DNA of 64,000 nucleotides. Origin: Leisingera caerulea DSM 24564 (lineage in GTDB: Bacteria; Pseudomonadota; Alphaproteobacteria; Rhodobacterales; Rhodobacteraceae). The stretch spans positions 2,923,217-2,987,216 of the forward strand of contig NZ_KI421513.1 in the NCBI RefSeq assembly GCF_000473325.1, read 5' to 3'. Shown one piece after another: positions 1-8,592 of this stretch. The position numbers and the translations under genes are program-made. Positions within the stretch are counted from its first letter, which is position 1. Every line of letters starts with the position of its first letter. The notes below the pieces were generated by a model. The model made no database searches. It saw nothing but the letters and a program-made list of their open reading frames with translations, and was not told the DNA's origin.

Positions 1-45
1 GAAATCTGCGACGGTGCAAAGCAGTCGCAGGGGCATCCGGTTTAG
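1..45 (+). CDS. possible 3' end of an upstream gene (partial)
   Basis: The window opens with 14 sense codons in frame 1, ending in a TAG at 43-45. Most codons end in G or C, as in the neighbouring genes, so this may be the tail of a gene that starts outside the window. The piece is too short to identify. It could equally be chance. Confidence 0.22.
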   Translation, partial: EICDGAKQSQGHPV

Positions 46-311
46 GTATGGCAGCGTAGGGCGGGCGATTGCGCCCGCCGCGCGCGGTAGGAAAACCGGA
101 ACGGGGTGGTGGGCAAATTGCCCGCCCTGCGTGCTCAGGGGGGGGCATTCGCGCCAGCCCAGGCAGGCGCAGACCTATCTGGTGTGTCCTGCCGGTCATC
201 ACCGGGTTTTCTGAAGCTCCGCCAAATTGGCCGTAAGCCGTGCTATGATCTGGCCCTATGACGCCGCGGGGCATCGGCGGTATCCGCAAACGGAGCAGCA
301 AGGGAAAAGCC
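46..311. other. intergenic region without a recognised gene
   Basis: I see no convincing gene here. There is a GC-rich hairpin at about 60-79 (8-bp arms GGCGGGCG and CGCCCGCC, 4-base loop) with no T-run after it. A 66-codon open frame from 14 to 214 has no recognisable protein character and no good ribosome binding site. Confidence 0.5.
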
Positions 312-611
312 ATGGCACGCTGGACCGTCACATTTACAGACAAGCCCGAGATGGACCGGGTGCGCGGCGACAGGAAGCGGCGTGAGGCGCATATCGCCTA
401 CGTGCGCGCCCATCCTGAATTGCAGATCGGCGGCGCGCTGGCGATGCGGCCGATGCAGGACTTTCCCGGCGCGATCTGGAATGTGGAGGCCGAAACCCGG
501 CAGGATGTCGAGCGGCTGATCCTGCAGGACCCGTATTACGTTGCCTCTCTGCGCCGTTACACGATCACGGAATGGGGCACCGCCTCAGCCGTTCAGGGCA
601 TTTTGTCCTGA
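312..611 (+). CDS. YciI-like (YCII domain) protein
   Basis: A 99-residue protein with the size and pattern of the YCII/dimeric alpha-beta barrel family. The pattern is a beta strand (WTVTFTDKP), a conserved HIAYVRAHP helix segment, then a stretch of the type GGALAMRP and a C-terminal QDPYYVA segment. YCII proteins are small cytosolic homodimers of mostly unknown function, some acting as dehydrochlorinase-like or peroxidase-like enzymes. The chosen ATG follows an AGGGAAA ribosome binding site; an upstream in-frame ATG at 258 adds a basic, unconserved-looking leader. It lies about 190 bp upstream of argS and may be transcribed separately. No catalytic role can be assigned from sequence alone. 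Confidence 0.8.
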   Translation: MARWTVTFTDKPEMDRVRGDRKRREAHIAYVRAHPELQIGGALAMRPMQDFPGAIWNVEAETRQDVERLILQDPYYVASLRRYTITEWGTASAVQGILS

Positions 612-679
612 TCCGCCGGCGGCCAGGCCAGACGGCGCGCGCCGCAGCGGCGGCGCATATTTCCGGCGCGGAAAAATGG

Positions 680-701
680 CCGGAAAATTTGAATTTTCCG
701 G
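680..701. repeat. 22-bp perfect palindrome upstream of argS
   Basis: Ten-base arms CCGGAAAATT and AATTTTCCGG are separated by TG. It lies about 70 bp after the YciI-like gene and about 100 bp before argS. It could be a hairpin that ends transcription of the first gene or a protein-binding site for argS. A palindrome of the same 10-2-10 layout and similar arms lies at 10017-10038. Confidence 0.7.
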
Positions 702-797
702 AGCGCTCCGCCTGAGGCCGCGGGCTGCCCCTGCAATGCTGTTGACCCTTCCTGCAGCCCCCGGTATCCGCTGTGCTGAACATATGGGACGCCAGAT

Positions 798-2543
798 ATG
801 AACCTCTTTACCGATATCCGCACGCTTGTGATTGAAAGCCTGACCGCCATGACCGGCGAGGGCGCGCTGCCCGAGGGGCTTGATTTTGCCAATGTCGCGG
901 TGGAGCCGCCGCGCGATGCCGCCCACGGCGACATGGCGACCAACGCGGCGATGGTGCTGGCCAAGCCCGCGAAAATGAAACCGCGCGACATTGCCGAGAT
1001 GCTGGCGGCCAAGCTGGCAGCGGATGACCGGATCACCAGCGCCGAAGTTGCAGGCCCCGGTTTCCTCAACCTGCGCTTGGCACCCGGCATCTGGCAGGGG
1101 GTGCTGAAATCCGTCCTGGACGCAGGCACGGATTACGGCCGCTCTGACTTTGGCGCGGGCAAGCGCGTGAACGTCGAATATGTCTCCGCCAACCCGACCG
1201 GCCCGCTGCACGTGGGCCATACCCGCGGTGCGGTGTTTGGCGATGCGCTGGCGGCATTGCTGGCCTATGCCGGCTATGACGTCACCCGCGAATATTACAT
1301 CAACGACGGCGGCGGCCAGGTCGACGTGCTGGCGCGCTCTGTCTACCTGCGCTACCTGGAGGCGCACGGCCAGGAGATCGCCTTTGCCGACGGCACCTAT
1401 CCCGGCGACTATCTGGTTCCCGTCGGCCAGGCGCTGAAGGACAAGGTGGGCGACGCCTATCTGAATCAGCCGGAAGAGGTCTGGCTGGCAGAGGTGCGCG
1501 CGTTTTCCACCGATGCGATGATGGCGCTGATCCGCGAGGATCTGGCCCAGCTTGGCATCGAAATGGACGTGTTTTATTCCGAGAAATCCCTCTATGGCAC
1601 CGGCAAGATCGAGGCGGCGCTGAAGGCGCTGGAGGCCAAGGGGCTGATCTATCAGGGCGTGCTGGAGCCGCCGAAAGGCAAGAAGCCGGACGACTGGGAG
1701 CCGCGCGAGCAGACCCTGTTCAAATCCACCGATCACGGCGACGACGTCGACCGGGCGGTGAAGAAATCCGATGGCTCCTGGACCTATTTCGCGCCGGACA
1801 TCGCCTATCACTACGACAAGGTGGAGCGCGGCTTTGACGAGCTGATCGACATCTTCGGCGCCGACCACGGCGGTTACGTCAAGCGGATGAAGGCGGCGGT
1901 GTCGGCGCTGTCCGATGGCAAGGTACCGCTGGACATCAAGCTGTGCCAGCTGGTGAAGCTGTTCAAGGACGGCCAGGAATTCAAGATGTCCAAGCGGGCA
2001 GGGACCTTTGTCACCCTGCGCGATGTGGTCGATGCCGTCGGCCCCGACGTCACCCGCTTCATGCTGCTGACCCGCAAGAACGACCAGGGATTCGACTTCG
2101 ACCTCGATAAGGCGCTGGAGCAGTCCAAGGACAACCCGGTGTTTTACGTGCAATACGCCAACGCCCGGATCTGCTCCACCCTGCGCAAGGCGGCGGAACA
2201 AAACATCACCGCGGATGATGCCGCGCTGAAGGCTGCCGACCTCAGCCTGATCGCCGACCCGGCGCAGCTGGCGGTGGCCAAGAAGCTGGCCGAGTGGCCG
2301 CGCCAGGTGGAAATCGCCGCCCGCACCCATGAGCCGCACCGTGTGGCCTTCTATCTTTACGACCTGGCGTCGGAGCTGCACGGGCTGTACCACCTCGGAA
2401 AATCGCAAGAAGGTTTACGATTTGTTAACGAGAGCAGCCAATCGGCAACACATGCGAATTTGGCCCTGGCCAAGGCCGTTTCCGTTGTCATTTCGGCAGG
2501 TCTTGGTATTCTTGGCGTGAAACCGGCAGAAGAGATGCGATAA
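798..2543 (+). CDS. argS: arginyl-tRNA synthetase
   Basis: A 581-residue class I aminoacyl-tRNA synthetase that charges tRNA-Arg in the cytosol. The N-terminal additional domain occupies roughly residues 1-110. It is followed by the catalytic Rossmann fold with the HIGH-type signature HVGH at 138-141 in the conserved context [12 protein letters not shown]. The KMSK loop (FKMSKRAG) is at 396-399, and the alpha-helical anticodon-binding (DALR) domain is at the C-terminus. Length is typical. Four codons near 2408-2450 are AT-richer than the rest (glycine-rich linker into the DALR domain), but the frame is intact. The following SPOR gene begins about 120 bp downstream, so the two may be co-transcribed. 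Confidence 0.98.
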   Translation: MNLFTDIRTLVIESLTAMTGEGALPEGLDFANVAVEPPRDAAHGDMATNAAMVLAKPAKMKPRDIAEMLAAKLAADDRITSAEVAGPGFLNLRLAPGIWQGVLKSVLDAGTDYGRSDFGAGKRVNVEYVSANPTGPLHVGHTRGAVFGDALAALLAYAGYDVTREYYINDGGGQVDVLARSVYLRYLEAHGQEIAFADGTYPGDYLVPVGQALKDKVGDAYLNQPEEVWLAEVRAFSTDAMMALIREDLAQLGIEMDVFYSEKSLYGTGKIEAALKALEAKGLIYQGVLEPPKGKKPDDWEPREQTLFKSTDHGDDVDRAVKKSDGSWTYFAPDIAYHYDKVERGFDELIDIFGADHGGYVKRMKAAVSALSDGKVPLDIKLCQLVKLFKDGQEFKMSKRAGTFVTLRDVVDAVGPDVTRFMLLTRKNDQGFDFDLDKALEQSKDNPVFYVQYANARICSTLRKAAEQNITADDAALKAADLSLIADPAQLAVAKKLAEWPRQVEIAARTHEPHRVAFYLYDLASELHGLYHLGKSQEGLRFVNESSQSATHANLALAKAVSVVISAGLGILGVKPAEEMR

Positions 2544-2661
2544 CCAAAACGGGGCGGGTGCCCCTGCGGTGTAAATTGCACATCCGCCGGAATGAGGCAG
2601 TTCAAGAGACTTGGGGCGCAGCGCTGTTTCGGCGCTGCCAAACCGGGCAGTGAGGCGGACA

Positions 2662-3843
2662 ATGGCGTATTTTGCGCAGGCGGGCCAAGGGCACGCCTAT
2701 ACACAGGGCGGTGTTCAGCAGCAGGACACCGCAACTGGCGGCTCTTACGGGCAGCAGTACTCCGATCAGCATCTTACAGGTCAGCAATACACAGGTCCGG
2801 GAGCGGAACCGGCTTACGGTTACGAGGATGCCGCCTACGGGTACCAGCCTGACGGCCAGGGCTATGATGCGCAGGATTACGCTGCTTTCGCTGCGCCCGC
2901 CGGGCTGCGGGCGCGATTCTCCAAAACGCTGAGCCTGCTGGGCGCCGCGGCCTCGGTTGCGCTGGTCGCAGGGGTTGGCTTCTGGGGCTACAAGCTGGTG
3001 ATGCGCGATGTCAGCGGCGTGCCGGTGGTGCGCGCAGCCGAAGGCCCGATGCGCGAACAGCCCGCGAATCCGGGCGGCTCCCAGGCAGATCATCAGGGCC
3101 TGGCGGTGAATGCGGTGGCCGCCAGCGGCAGCGCTGAGGCACCGGCTGACCGGCTGACCCTGGCACCGCCCGCGATCCGGCTGACAGAGGACGACAAACC
3201 GCTGCCGCAGCTGGCCGCGGAAACCGCACCGGCAGAGCTTCCGGCCGTTCCGGCAGAGCCGGGGGCGTCCGAAGGCCCCGGTGTCAGCGATGACGCGGTG
3301 GCCTCTTTCCAGAACGGCGATATCGACGCATTGGTTGCCGAGCTTGCCCGCGAAGCGGAAACGCTGTCGGCTGCGGTGCCTGCCTCGGCGCAGGCGCCTG
3401 CCATCGTGCAGCCGGAACCGCTGAAGCCGGGTTTGGCCGCAGCAGCGCCGTCGCCTGCCGTCCTGAATGCGCCCGGCGTCAAAGTCTCGCTGCGGCCATC
3501 GGCCCGGCCCGCAAGGTTCAGCCCCGCTCCGGTCGCAGCCGCACCGGCAGCGCGGGCTGCAACTGTCGATGTCGACCCGGCCACCCTCCCGGCCGGCACA
3601 CGGCTGGCGCAGCTCGGCGCCTATGAGAGCCCGGAAGTCGCGCGCGCCGAATGGGACCGCATCCATGCCCGCTTTGCCGATTACCTGGAAGGCAAACAAC
3701 GGGTGATCCAGCGCGCCGAAAGCGGCGGCCGCACCTTCTACCGGCTGCGGGCGATGGGCTTTGCCGGTCTGTCGGATGCCCGCCGCTTCTGCTCGGCGCT
3801 GGTGGCTGGCAATGCCGACTGCATTCCTGTAACCACGCGGTAA
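2662..3843 (+). CDS. SPOR-domain envelope protein
   Basis: A 393-residue bitopic membrane protein. The first 80 or so residues are Gln/Tyr/Gly-rich and presumably cytosolic. A single membrane segment (LLGAAASVALVAGVGFWGY) lies near residues 90-112. A long Ala/Pro/Glu linker follows, and the last 75 residues form a SPOR domain (TRLAQLGAYESPEVARAEW ... FYRLRAMGF). SPOR domains bind denuded glycan strands of septal peptidoglycan, so a role at the division site is likely. The start at 2662 has a GAGGCGG ribosome binding site. An upstream in-frame ATG at 2611 is less likely. The neighbouring nagZ (peptidoglycan recycling) and scpAB (chromosome segregation) fit a cell-cycle context. Confidence 0.9.
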   Translation: MAYFAQAGQGHAYTQGGVQQQDTATGGSYGQQYSDQHLTGQQYTGPGAEPAYGYEDAAYGYQPDGQGYDAQDYAAFAAPAGLRARFSKTLSLLGAAASVALVAGVGFWGYKLVMRDVSGVPVVRAAEGPMREQPANPGGSQADHQGLAVNAVAASGSAEAPADRLTLAPPAIRLTEDDKPLPQLAAETAPAELPAVPAEPGASEGPGVSDDAVASFQNGDIDALVAELAREAETLSAAVPASAQAPAIVQPEPLKPGLAAAAPSPAVLNAPGVKVSLRPSARPARFSPAPVAAAPAARAATVDVDPATLPAGTRLAQLGAYESPEVARAEWDRIHARFADYLEGKQRVIQRAESGGRTFYRLRAMGFAGLSDARRFCSALVAGNADCIPVTTR

Positions 3844-3849
3844 CGAACC

Positions 3850-3903
3850 GCCCGGCCGGCAGGCCGGGCAGCGCCCGACCCGCCCCCAGGGCGGGCGCTT
3901 TGC
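3850..3903. terminator. GC-rich double hairpin between SPOR gene and nagZ
   Basis: Two adjacent inverted repeats follow the SPOR gene. The first has arms GCCCGGCC and GGCCGGGC around a 4-base loop. The second has arms AGCGCCCG and CGGGCGCT followed by only three T residues. They may attenuate read-through, but the missing T-run makes full termination uncertain. Confidence 0.4.
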
Positions 3904-3960
3904 ACCCACCCCGGGCCGGGCGTTGCCCTCCCGCACTTAAGGGGGCGATAGGGCATACTC

Positions 3961-4965
3961 ATGACTTTTGGAGCCACCATCCTCGACGCCGACGGCCTGC
4001 GCCTGAGCGCAGATGAAAAGGCGTTCTTCCGCGATGCCGATCCCTTCGGCTTTATCCTGTTTGCCCGCAACATCGCAGATGCCGGTCAGGTCCGCGCCCT
4101 GTGCAACGACTTCCGCGAGGCGGTGGGGCGCGACTGCCCGATCACCATCGACCAGGAGGGCGGCCGGGTGCAGCGCCTGCGCAGCCCGCTGGGGCGGGAG
4201 TGGCTGCCGCCGCTGGAGCATGTGCAGCGGGCGGGCGCCGGCGCCGAACGCGCCATGTACCTGCGCTACCGCCTGATCGCGGATGAGCTGCACGGCCTCG
4301 GGATCGACAGCAACTGCGCCCCGATTGCCGATGTGGCCTGCGCGGACACTCATGAGTTCCTGAAAAACCGCTGTTACGGCGAGGGCGCACCGGCCGTGGC
4401 CGCGATCGGCCGCGCGGTGGCGCAGGGGCATCTGGACGGCGGCGTGCTGCCGGTGCTGAAGCACATTCCCGGCCACGGCCGCGCCACTGCCGACAGCCAT
4501 CTGGACCTGCCGCATGTGGCCAGCACCCCGGACCTGCTGGAGCAAACCGATTTCGCTGCCTTCCGCGCGCTGAACGATCTGCCGCTGGGGATGACCGCGC
4601 ATCTGGTCTATGACGCCTACGACAGCCGCCCGGCCACCACCTCGCCGGTGATGATGCAGCTGATCCGCGAGCAGATCGGCTTTGACGGGCTGGTGATGAC
4701 GGATGATATTTCGATGAAGGCGCTCAAGGGCTCGCTGACGGATATCACACGTGACTCGCTGGCGGCAGGCTGCGACGTGGTCCTGTTGTGCAACGCCCCG
4801 CTGGCCGACCGCATCGCGGTGGCTGAGGCCGCAGCGAGCATGTCAGAGGCAGCGCAAACCCGCGCAGACCGCGCGCTGGCGGCCCGCAAACCCCCTGCGG
4901 ATCTTGACATTCAGGCCGCCGAAGACGAACTTGCCGCCCTCATGGGCGGGCAGGTGTATGGCTGA
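3961..4965 (+). CDS. nagZ: beta-N-acetylhexosaminidase (glycoside hydrolase family 3)
   Basis: A 334-residue cytosolic family 3 glycosidase. It removes N-acetylglucosamine from GlcNAc-anhydroMurNAc (peptides) during peptidoglycan recycling. The substrate-binding motif KHIPGHG is at 167-173, with Lys and His of the mobile loop, and the catalytic nucleophile Asp is at 248 in GLVMTDD. There is no signal peptide, as expected for NagZ. The length matches the short bacterial form, which lacks the C-terminal domain of larger GH3 enzymes. Its last 8 bases overlap the start of scpA, so translation is probably coupled. A gene for the next recycling step, anmK, is at 23.7 kb. Confidence 0.95.
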   Translation: MTFGATILDADGLRLSADEKAFFRDADPFGFILFARNIADAGQVRALCNDFREAVGRDCPITIDQEGGRVQRLRSPLGREWLPPLEHVQRAGAGAERAMYLRYRLIADELHGLGIDSNCAPIADVACADTHEFLKNRCYGEGAPAVAAIGRAVAQGHLDGGVLPVLKHIPGHGRATADSHLDLPHVASTPDLLEQTDFAAFRALNDLPLGMTAHLVYDAYDSRPATTSPVMMQLIREQIGFDGLVMTDDISMKALKGSLTDITRDSLAAGCDVVLLCNAPLADRIAVAEAAASMSEAAQTRADRALAARKPPADLDIQAAEDELAALMGGQVYG

Positions 4966-5752
4966 GCAGACACTCTTTTCAGACGCGGACACATCGGTAG
5001 AGGAACGGCTGGCGGCCGAGGCCCTGATCGTGGATGTGGACGGCTTCGAAGGTCCGCTCGACCTGCTGCTGACGCTGTCGCGCACCCAGAAGGTGGACCT
5101 GCGCAAGATCTCCGTGCTGGAGCTGGCGCGGCAGTACCTGGCCTTTGTCGAAAAGGCCAAGGAGCTGCGGATAGAGCTGGCCGCCGACTATCTGGTGATG
5201 GCGGCCTGGCTTGCCTTCCTGAAATCCCGCCTGCTGCTGCCCCCCGACCCGGAGGAGGAGGGCCCCTCGGGCGAGGAACTGGCCGCCCACCTGGCGTTCC
5301 AGCTGGAGCGTTTGCAGGCAATGCGCGATGCCGCCGCGCGGCTGATGGGCCGCGACCGGCTGGGCCGCGACTTCTTTGCCCGCGGCGAGGTGGAAACCGT
5401 CGCCCGGATCAAGACCGTCACCTATACTGCCAACCTCTTGGATCTGATGCAGGCCTATGCCCGCATCCGCACCAAGGAGGATTTCCGCCCCTTTGTGATG
5501 GACCGCGACTCGGTCTTCACCATGGAGGAGGCGCTGGACCGGATGCGCCACCTCTTGGGCTTTACCGGCGATTGGACCGACTTGATCAGCTACCTGCCGG
5601 ACGGCTGGCACAGCGACCCGGTCAAGCGGCGGTCGGCCACCGCGGCGACCTTTGCCGCCTCGCTGCAGCTGGTCAAGGAAGGCAGGCTTGAACTGCGCCA
5701 GAGCGAAACATTTGCGCCGATCCAGCTGCGCAGCCTGAACGAGGATACCTGA
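4958..5752 (+). CDS. scpA: segregation and condensation protein A
   Basis: A 264-residue kleisin subunit of the bacterial SMC condensin. It bridges the two SMC head domains and binds a ScpB dimer, acting on chromosome compaction and segregation. The characteristic N-terminal segment (FEGPLDLLLTLSRTQKVDLRKISVLELARQYL, broken here for brevity into FEGPLDLLL and the following helices) is near residues 30-65. The C-terminal winged-helix part ends in a region typical for the family. The ATG lies inside the 3' end of nagZ (8-base overlap) and the stop shares one base with the scpB start. The order nagZ-scpA-scpB is a common alphaproteobacterial operon. Confidence 0.95.
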   Translation: MAEQTLFSDADTSVEERLAAEALIVDVDGFEGPLDLLLTLSRTQKVDLRKISVLELARQYLAFVEKAKELRIELAADYLVMAAWLAFLKSRLLLPPDPEEEGPSGEELAAHLAFQLERLQAMRDAAARLMGRDRLGRDFFARGEVETVARIKTVTYTANLLDLMQAYARIRTKEDFRPFVMDRDSVFTMEEALDRMRHLLGFTGDWTDLISYLPDGWHSDPVKRRSATAATFAASLQLVKEGRLELRQSETFAPIQLRSLNEDT

Positions 5753-6429
5753 TGGAAGACCAGCTTATGGACAGCCAGGGCGCTCCCATCCCCGATGACA
5801 ATGACACGCTTTTCGATGCCCCGCCGATGGCGGAGCAGGAGCGGATGGTGGAAGCGGTGCTGTTTGCCAGCGCCGAGCCTGTCACCCTGCGCGATCTGGA
5901 AGGGCGGATGCCGCATGGCTGCAACCCGCGCGAGGCGGTGGAGCATCTGCGCAAGCGATATGAGGGCCGCGGCGTGCGGGTGGTGCGCCTGGGCGATGCC
6001 TGGGCAATCCGCACCGCGCCGGACCTGGGATTCCTGATGCAGAAGGAAACCACCGAGCTGCGCAAGCTCAGCCGAGCCGCGATCGAAACCTTGGCCATCG
6101 TTGCCTATCATCAGCCGGTCACCCGCACCGAGATCGAGGAGATCCGCGGCGTCTCGGTGTCGCGCGGCACCATCGACCAGCTGATGGAGATGAACTGGAT
6201 CCGTCTGGGCCGCCGCCGGATGACGCCGGGCCGCCCGGTGACATTTGTGGTGACGCCGGATTTCCTCGACCACTTCGGCCTGGAAAGCGCCCGCGACCTG
6301 CCGGGCCTGAAAGAGCTGCGTGCCGCGGGCCTGCTGGAGAACCGCCCGCCGCCGGGCAGCCTGCCGCTGGGCCAGAGCGGCGACGAGGACGACGAGGCGG
6401 AAGAACAGGCGGAACTGTTCGAGGAGTGA
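5752..6429 (+). CDS. scpB: segregation and condensation protein B
   Basis: A 225-residue partner of ScpA in the SMC complex. It consists of two winged-helix domains, with conserved stretches EAVLFASAEPVTL near residue 28 and AIETLAIVAYHQPVTRTEIEEIRG-type sequence near residues 108-130. The C-terminal 25 residues are acidic (EDDEAEEQAELFEE) and probably disordered. Start and stop codons of scpA/scpB overlap as TGATG, which indicates translational coupling. Length is near the family norm. Confidence 0.95.
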   Translation: MEDQLMDSQGAPIPDDNDTLFDAPPMAEQERMVEAVLFASAEPVTLRDLEGRMPHGCNPREAVEHLRKRYEGRGVRVVRLGDAWAIRTAPDLGFLMQKETTELRKLSRAAIETLAIVAYHQPVTRTEIEEIRGVSVSRGTIDQLMEMNWIRLGRRRMTPGRPVTFVVTPDFLDHFGLESARDLPGLKELRAAGLLENRPPPGSLPLGQSGDEDDEAEEQAELFEE

Positions 6430-6539
6430 TGCCCCGGCAGCGGCAGTTGCCGGATGCTTGCCCTGCGCACGCTTTATGCCCCGAAATGGTCTCAATCTGG
6501 AGGTACGGTCCCAGGCAGGGCAAAGCATGGGGCATAGCC

Positions 6540-6740
6540 ATGAATATCAACTGGATCGTCAACATGGTGCTGCGGCGGCTGGTCAGCCGAGCAGTGGGTG
6601 CCGGTGTCAACGCAGGCATCAACGCCGTTGCCAGGCGCAGCAAGCAGCAGAGCCGCAGTCAGGGACACAGCGCCCCGCCGGTGCAGCAGGCGGGCCGCTC
6701 TCGCATTCCTTCCGTCAAGCAGGGGCGCCGCCAGCGCTAG
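6540..6740 (+). CDS. small basic protein of unknown function
   Basis: A 66-residue protein (MNINWIVNMVLRRLVSRAV...) with an N-terminal amphipathic or membrane-associated helix of about 30 residues. This is followed by a basic, Gln/Ser/Arg-rich tail. A GGGG stretch lies at a plausible ribosome-binding distance. I do not recognise a named family, although small proteins of this look follow scpB in related genomes as far as I recall. Its 3' end overlaps the 3' end of the convergent MFS gene by 26 bp. Function is unknown. Confidence 0.6.
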   Translation: MNINWIVNMVLRRLVSRAVGAGVNAGINAVARRSKQQSRSQGHSAPPVQQAGRSRIPSVKQGRRQR

Positions 6741-7866
6741 GGGCTGCCGGTTTGAGGCCAAGCGCCTCCAGCGCGGCGCAGGCCGACAGCAGCGCCGACA
6801 CGCCCAGGCAGCCCGCCAGCCCCCAGACGGCATAGGCAGCCGCGCCGGTGAAAGGCGCTGCAAAGACACACAGGTACGTCACGGTGCTGAACAGCCCCAT
6901 AATGGCGCCGCGCTGGCCTGGGTCCAGCAGCGTCACTCGCGCCACCACAAGGTTCAGCGCCAGATGCTGGCCAATTCCCCACAGCACCGCCAGCCCCAGC
7001 AGCAGCCCATAGCTGTCCGCCCAAACCATCATCAGCAGGTAGCTGGCCGTGACAGCCAGGAACACCGGCGGCGTTGCGCGCGCCAGGCCCAGCCGGTCCA
7101 GCAGCGGATCAAGCAACACCGCCAGCCCGAACCCGGTGCCATAAAACAGCGGCAGCAGCCCGGCTTGGGTAATGCTCAGCCCCAGGTCTTCGGTGATATG
7201 CGCGCCGGTGAAGAAATAACTGCTGTAAAACCCAAGCATCATCAGCGCGGTGGACAGCAGCCCGCGGACAATCCCCGGCACCCGCAGGGCCGTCAGCGGC
7301 GAGGTGGCCTGGCCGCTGGGGCTGCCGGCGCCGCGCAGCCGGGCCGCAGCGGCCCAAAGCAGCAGCGCCACACCCGCCAGCGTGCCATAGACCGCGCGCC
7401 AGCCTGCCAGGTCGGTGGCCCAGGCGCTGACGCTGACGCCCAGCACCAGCGAAACCGTCCAGCCCGACAGCACCAGCCCCAGCACCCGCGACTCGCGCCC
7501 CTTGGGGGCAATCACCATCGCCAGAGTGTAGATCGAGGGCAGGGCGGCGCCGGCGGCCAGCCCGCAGACCGCCTGCGCCGCCATCAGCGTCCAGACATCC
7601 GGCGCCGCGGCGCTGGCACCCAGCCCGGCACCCAGCAGCAAGAGCGCGGCGCGCAGCAGCCGCCCCGCGCCGATACGGTCCCCCAGCGGTGCCAGCAGCA
7701 GTGCTGCGGCGGCCACTCCCAGCCCATAGGCGCTGGCCGCCCGCATCACCTCTGCCGTGGTGGCATTCAGGGTTTGGCTGACAGCCGTGACCACCGGCGA
7801 CAGCAGCAGCGAGTTTGCACCAATCACGCCAATTGCGCTCATCAGGATCAGAATCGGGGTTCGCAT
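6715..7866 (-). CDS. MFS-type drug/metabolite efflux transporter
   Basis: A 383-residue inner membrane protein with about 12 hydrophobic segments. It carries major facilitator signatures: a GDRIGAGRLLR loop between helices 2 and 3, and PLGDRI-type motif A. The short N-terminus (MRTPILILMSAIGVIGANSL) enters the first helix directly. Such proteins export drugs or small metabolites using the proton gradient; the substrate cannot be deduced. It is divergent from an AsnC/Lrp-type gene, with a 26-bp palindrome at 7870-7895 that covers its own ribosome-binding region. The regulator therefore probably controls it. Confidence 0.87.
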   Translation of the reverse strand: MRTPILILMSAIGVIGANSLLLSPVVTAVSQTLNATTAEVMRAASAYGLGVAAAALLLAPLGDRIGAGRLLRAALLLLGAGLGASAAAPDVWTLMAAQAVCGLAAGAALPSIYTLAMVIAPKGRESRVLGLVLSGWTVSLVLGVSVSAWATDLAGWRAVYGTLAGVALLLWAAAARLRGAGSPSGQATSPLTALRVPGIVRGLLSTALMMLGFYSSYFFTGAHITEDLGLSITQAGLLPLFYGTGFGLAVLLDPLLDRLGLARATPPVFLAVTASYLLMMVWADSYGLLLGLAVLWGIGQHLALNLVVARVTLLDPGQRGAIMGLFSTVTYLCVFAAPFTGAAAYAVWGLAGCLGVSALLSACAALEALGLKPAAPSAGGAPA

Positions 7867-7869
7867 GGG

Positions 7870-7895
7870 TTTACCTTGAAAAATGTTCAGGTAAA
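7870..7895. promoter_or_regulatory. inverted repeat in the MFS/AsnC divergent region (candidate operator)
   Basis: Seven-base arms TTTACCT and AGGTAAA are separated by 12 bases. The element starts 3 bases upstream of the MFS start codon, so it overlaps that gene's AAGG ribosome-binding site. It lies about 75 bp upstream of the likely AsnC start. The size and AT-rich centre suit an Lrp/AsnC dimer. Binding is inferred, not shown. Confidence 0.5.
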
Positions 7896-7970
7896 TTTGC
7901 TATGTGCTGAATGTGGTTCTGTGAAGGGCGTGCAGCCAAGGCGGTAGGAAAAACAGATGGAGTTCGGAAA

Positions 7971-8468
7971 ATGGCTGGGAGCACCCGTGCGCTGGACGCT
8001 TTGGACCGAAAAATATTAGGCGCGCTGAGCCAGGACGCGACGCGCTCCTACGCTGCCATCGGCCAGCAGGTCGGGCTGTCGGCGCCCGCGGTGCACGAAC
8101 GGGTCAAGCGGCTGCGGGCGTCCGGCGCGATTGAGGCAACCATTGCGCGGCTCGACGGCGCCGCGGTGGGCAAGCCGCTCCTGGCCTTCATTCACGTGGA
8201 TACCGAGGGCTGGGGCGTGACCACGGATCTGCTGGCGCTGCAAAAGATGCCGGAACTGGAGGAGGTTCACAGCTCCGCCGGGGACACCAACCTGATCCTC
8301 AAGGTCCGCGTCGCCTCGCCCAAGGCACTGGAGGGTTTGCTGGCCCGGATCTATGAGGTCGGCTGCGTGCGCGCCACCCGCACCTATACGGTGCTGTCCA
8401 CCCATCTGGACCGGCCAGTGCAGGCGGGCACGACAGAGGATCTGGCAGACGGCGGGCCGGTGAAGTAA
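7971..8468 (+). CDS. AsnC/Lrp-family transcriptional regulator
   Basis: A 165-residue regulator. It has an N-terminal helix-turn-helix (LDRKILGALSQDATRSYAAIGQQVGLSAP is the typical region, residues about 9-40) and a C-terminal RAM/ligand-binding domain with the pattern HVDTEGWG ... VHSSAGDTNLILKVR. Members form octamers and respond to amino acids or related molecules. I chose ATG 7971 because it begins right before the conserved HTH; the upstream ATG at 7911 adds 20 unconserved-looking residues. It is divergent from an MFS exporter, a common local repressor/activator arrangement for amino-acid or drug efflux. Confidence 0.9.
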   Translation: MAGSTRALDALDRKILGALSQDATRSYAAIGQQVGLSAPAVHERVKRLRASGAIEATIARLDGAAVGKPLLAFIHVDTEGWGVTTDLLALQKMPELEEVHSSAGDTNLILKVRVASPKALEGLLARIYEVGCVRATRTYTVLSTHLDRPVQAGTTEDLADGGPVK

Positions 8469-8498
8469 TTGATCCTCCGCCTGGCCGAAGGCCGGGCC

Positions 8499-8553
8499 GT
8501 GCCCGTCCGCCCCGTCAAACCGAAGGTTTGCCTGCGGTAAAACGGGCGGGCAC
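8499..8553. terminator. branched hairpin between convergent genes
   Basis: Outer arms GTGCCCG and CGGGCAC, then CCCGT and ACGGG, enclose an inner hairpin CAAACC-GAA-GGTTTG. It lies between the convergent AsnC gene and dcd and could serve as a bidirectional terminator. There is no clear T-run. Confidence 0.4.
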
Positions 8554-8592
8554 TTCGTTTCCGCCCTCGGACGGGCGCTGCCCTAACCGGTA

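Noticed and set aside
1..45. Opening fragment as the end of dgt
   Set aside because: dgt is often upstream of argS in this group, but 14 codons are too few to support it and the YciI-like gene intervenes.
585..2408. 607-codon open frame antisense to argS
   Set aside because: It covers a perfect arginyl-tRNA synthetase gene, has no recognisable family pattern, and is expected by chance in GC-rich DNA where stop codons are rare.
6598..7947. 449-codon frame antisense to the MFS gene
   Set aside because: Gln/Arg-rich shadow composition, no membrane segments and no ribosome binding site.
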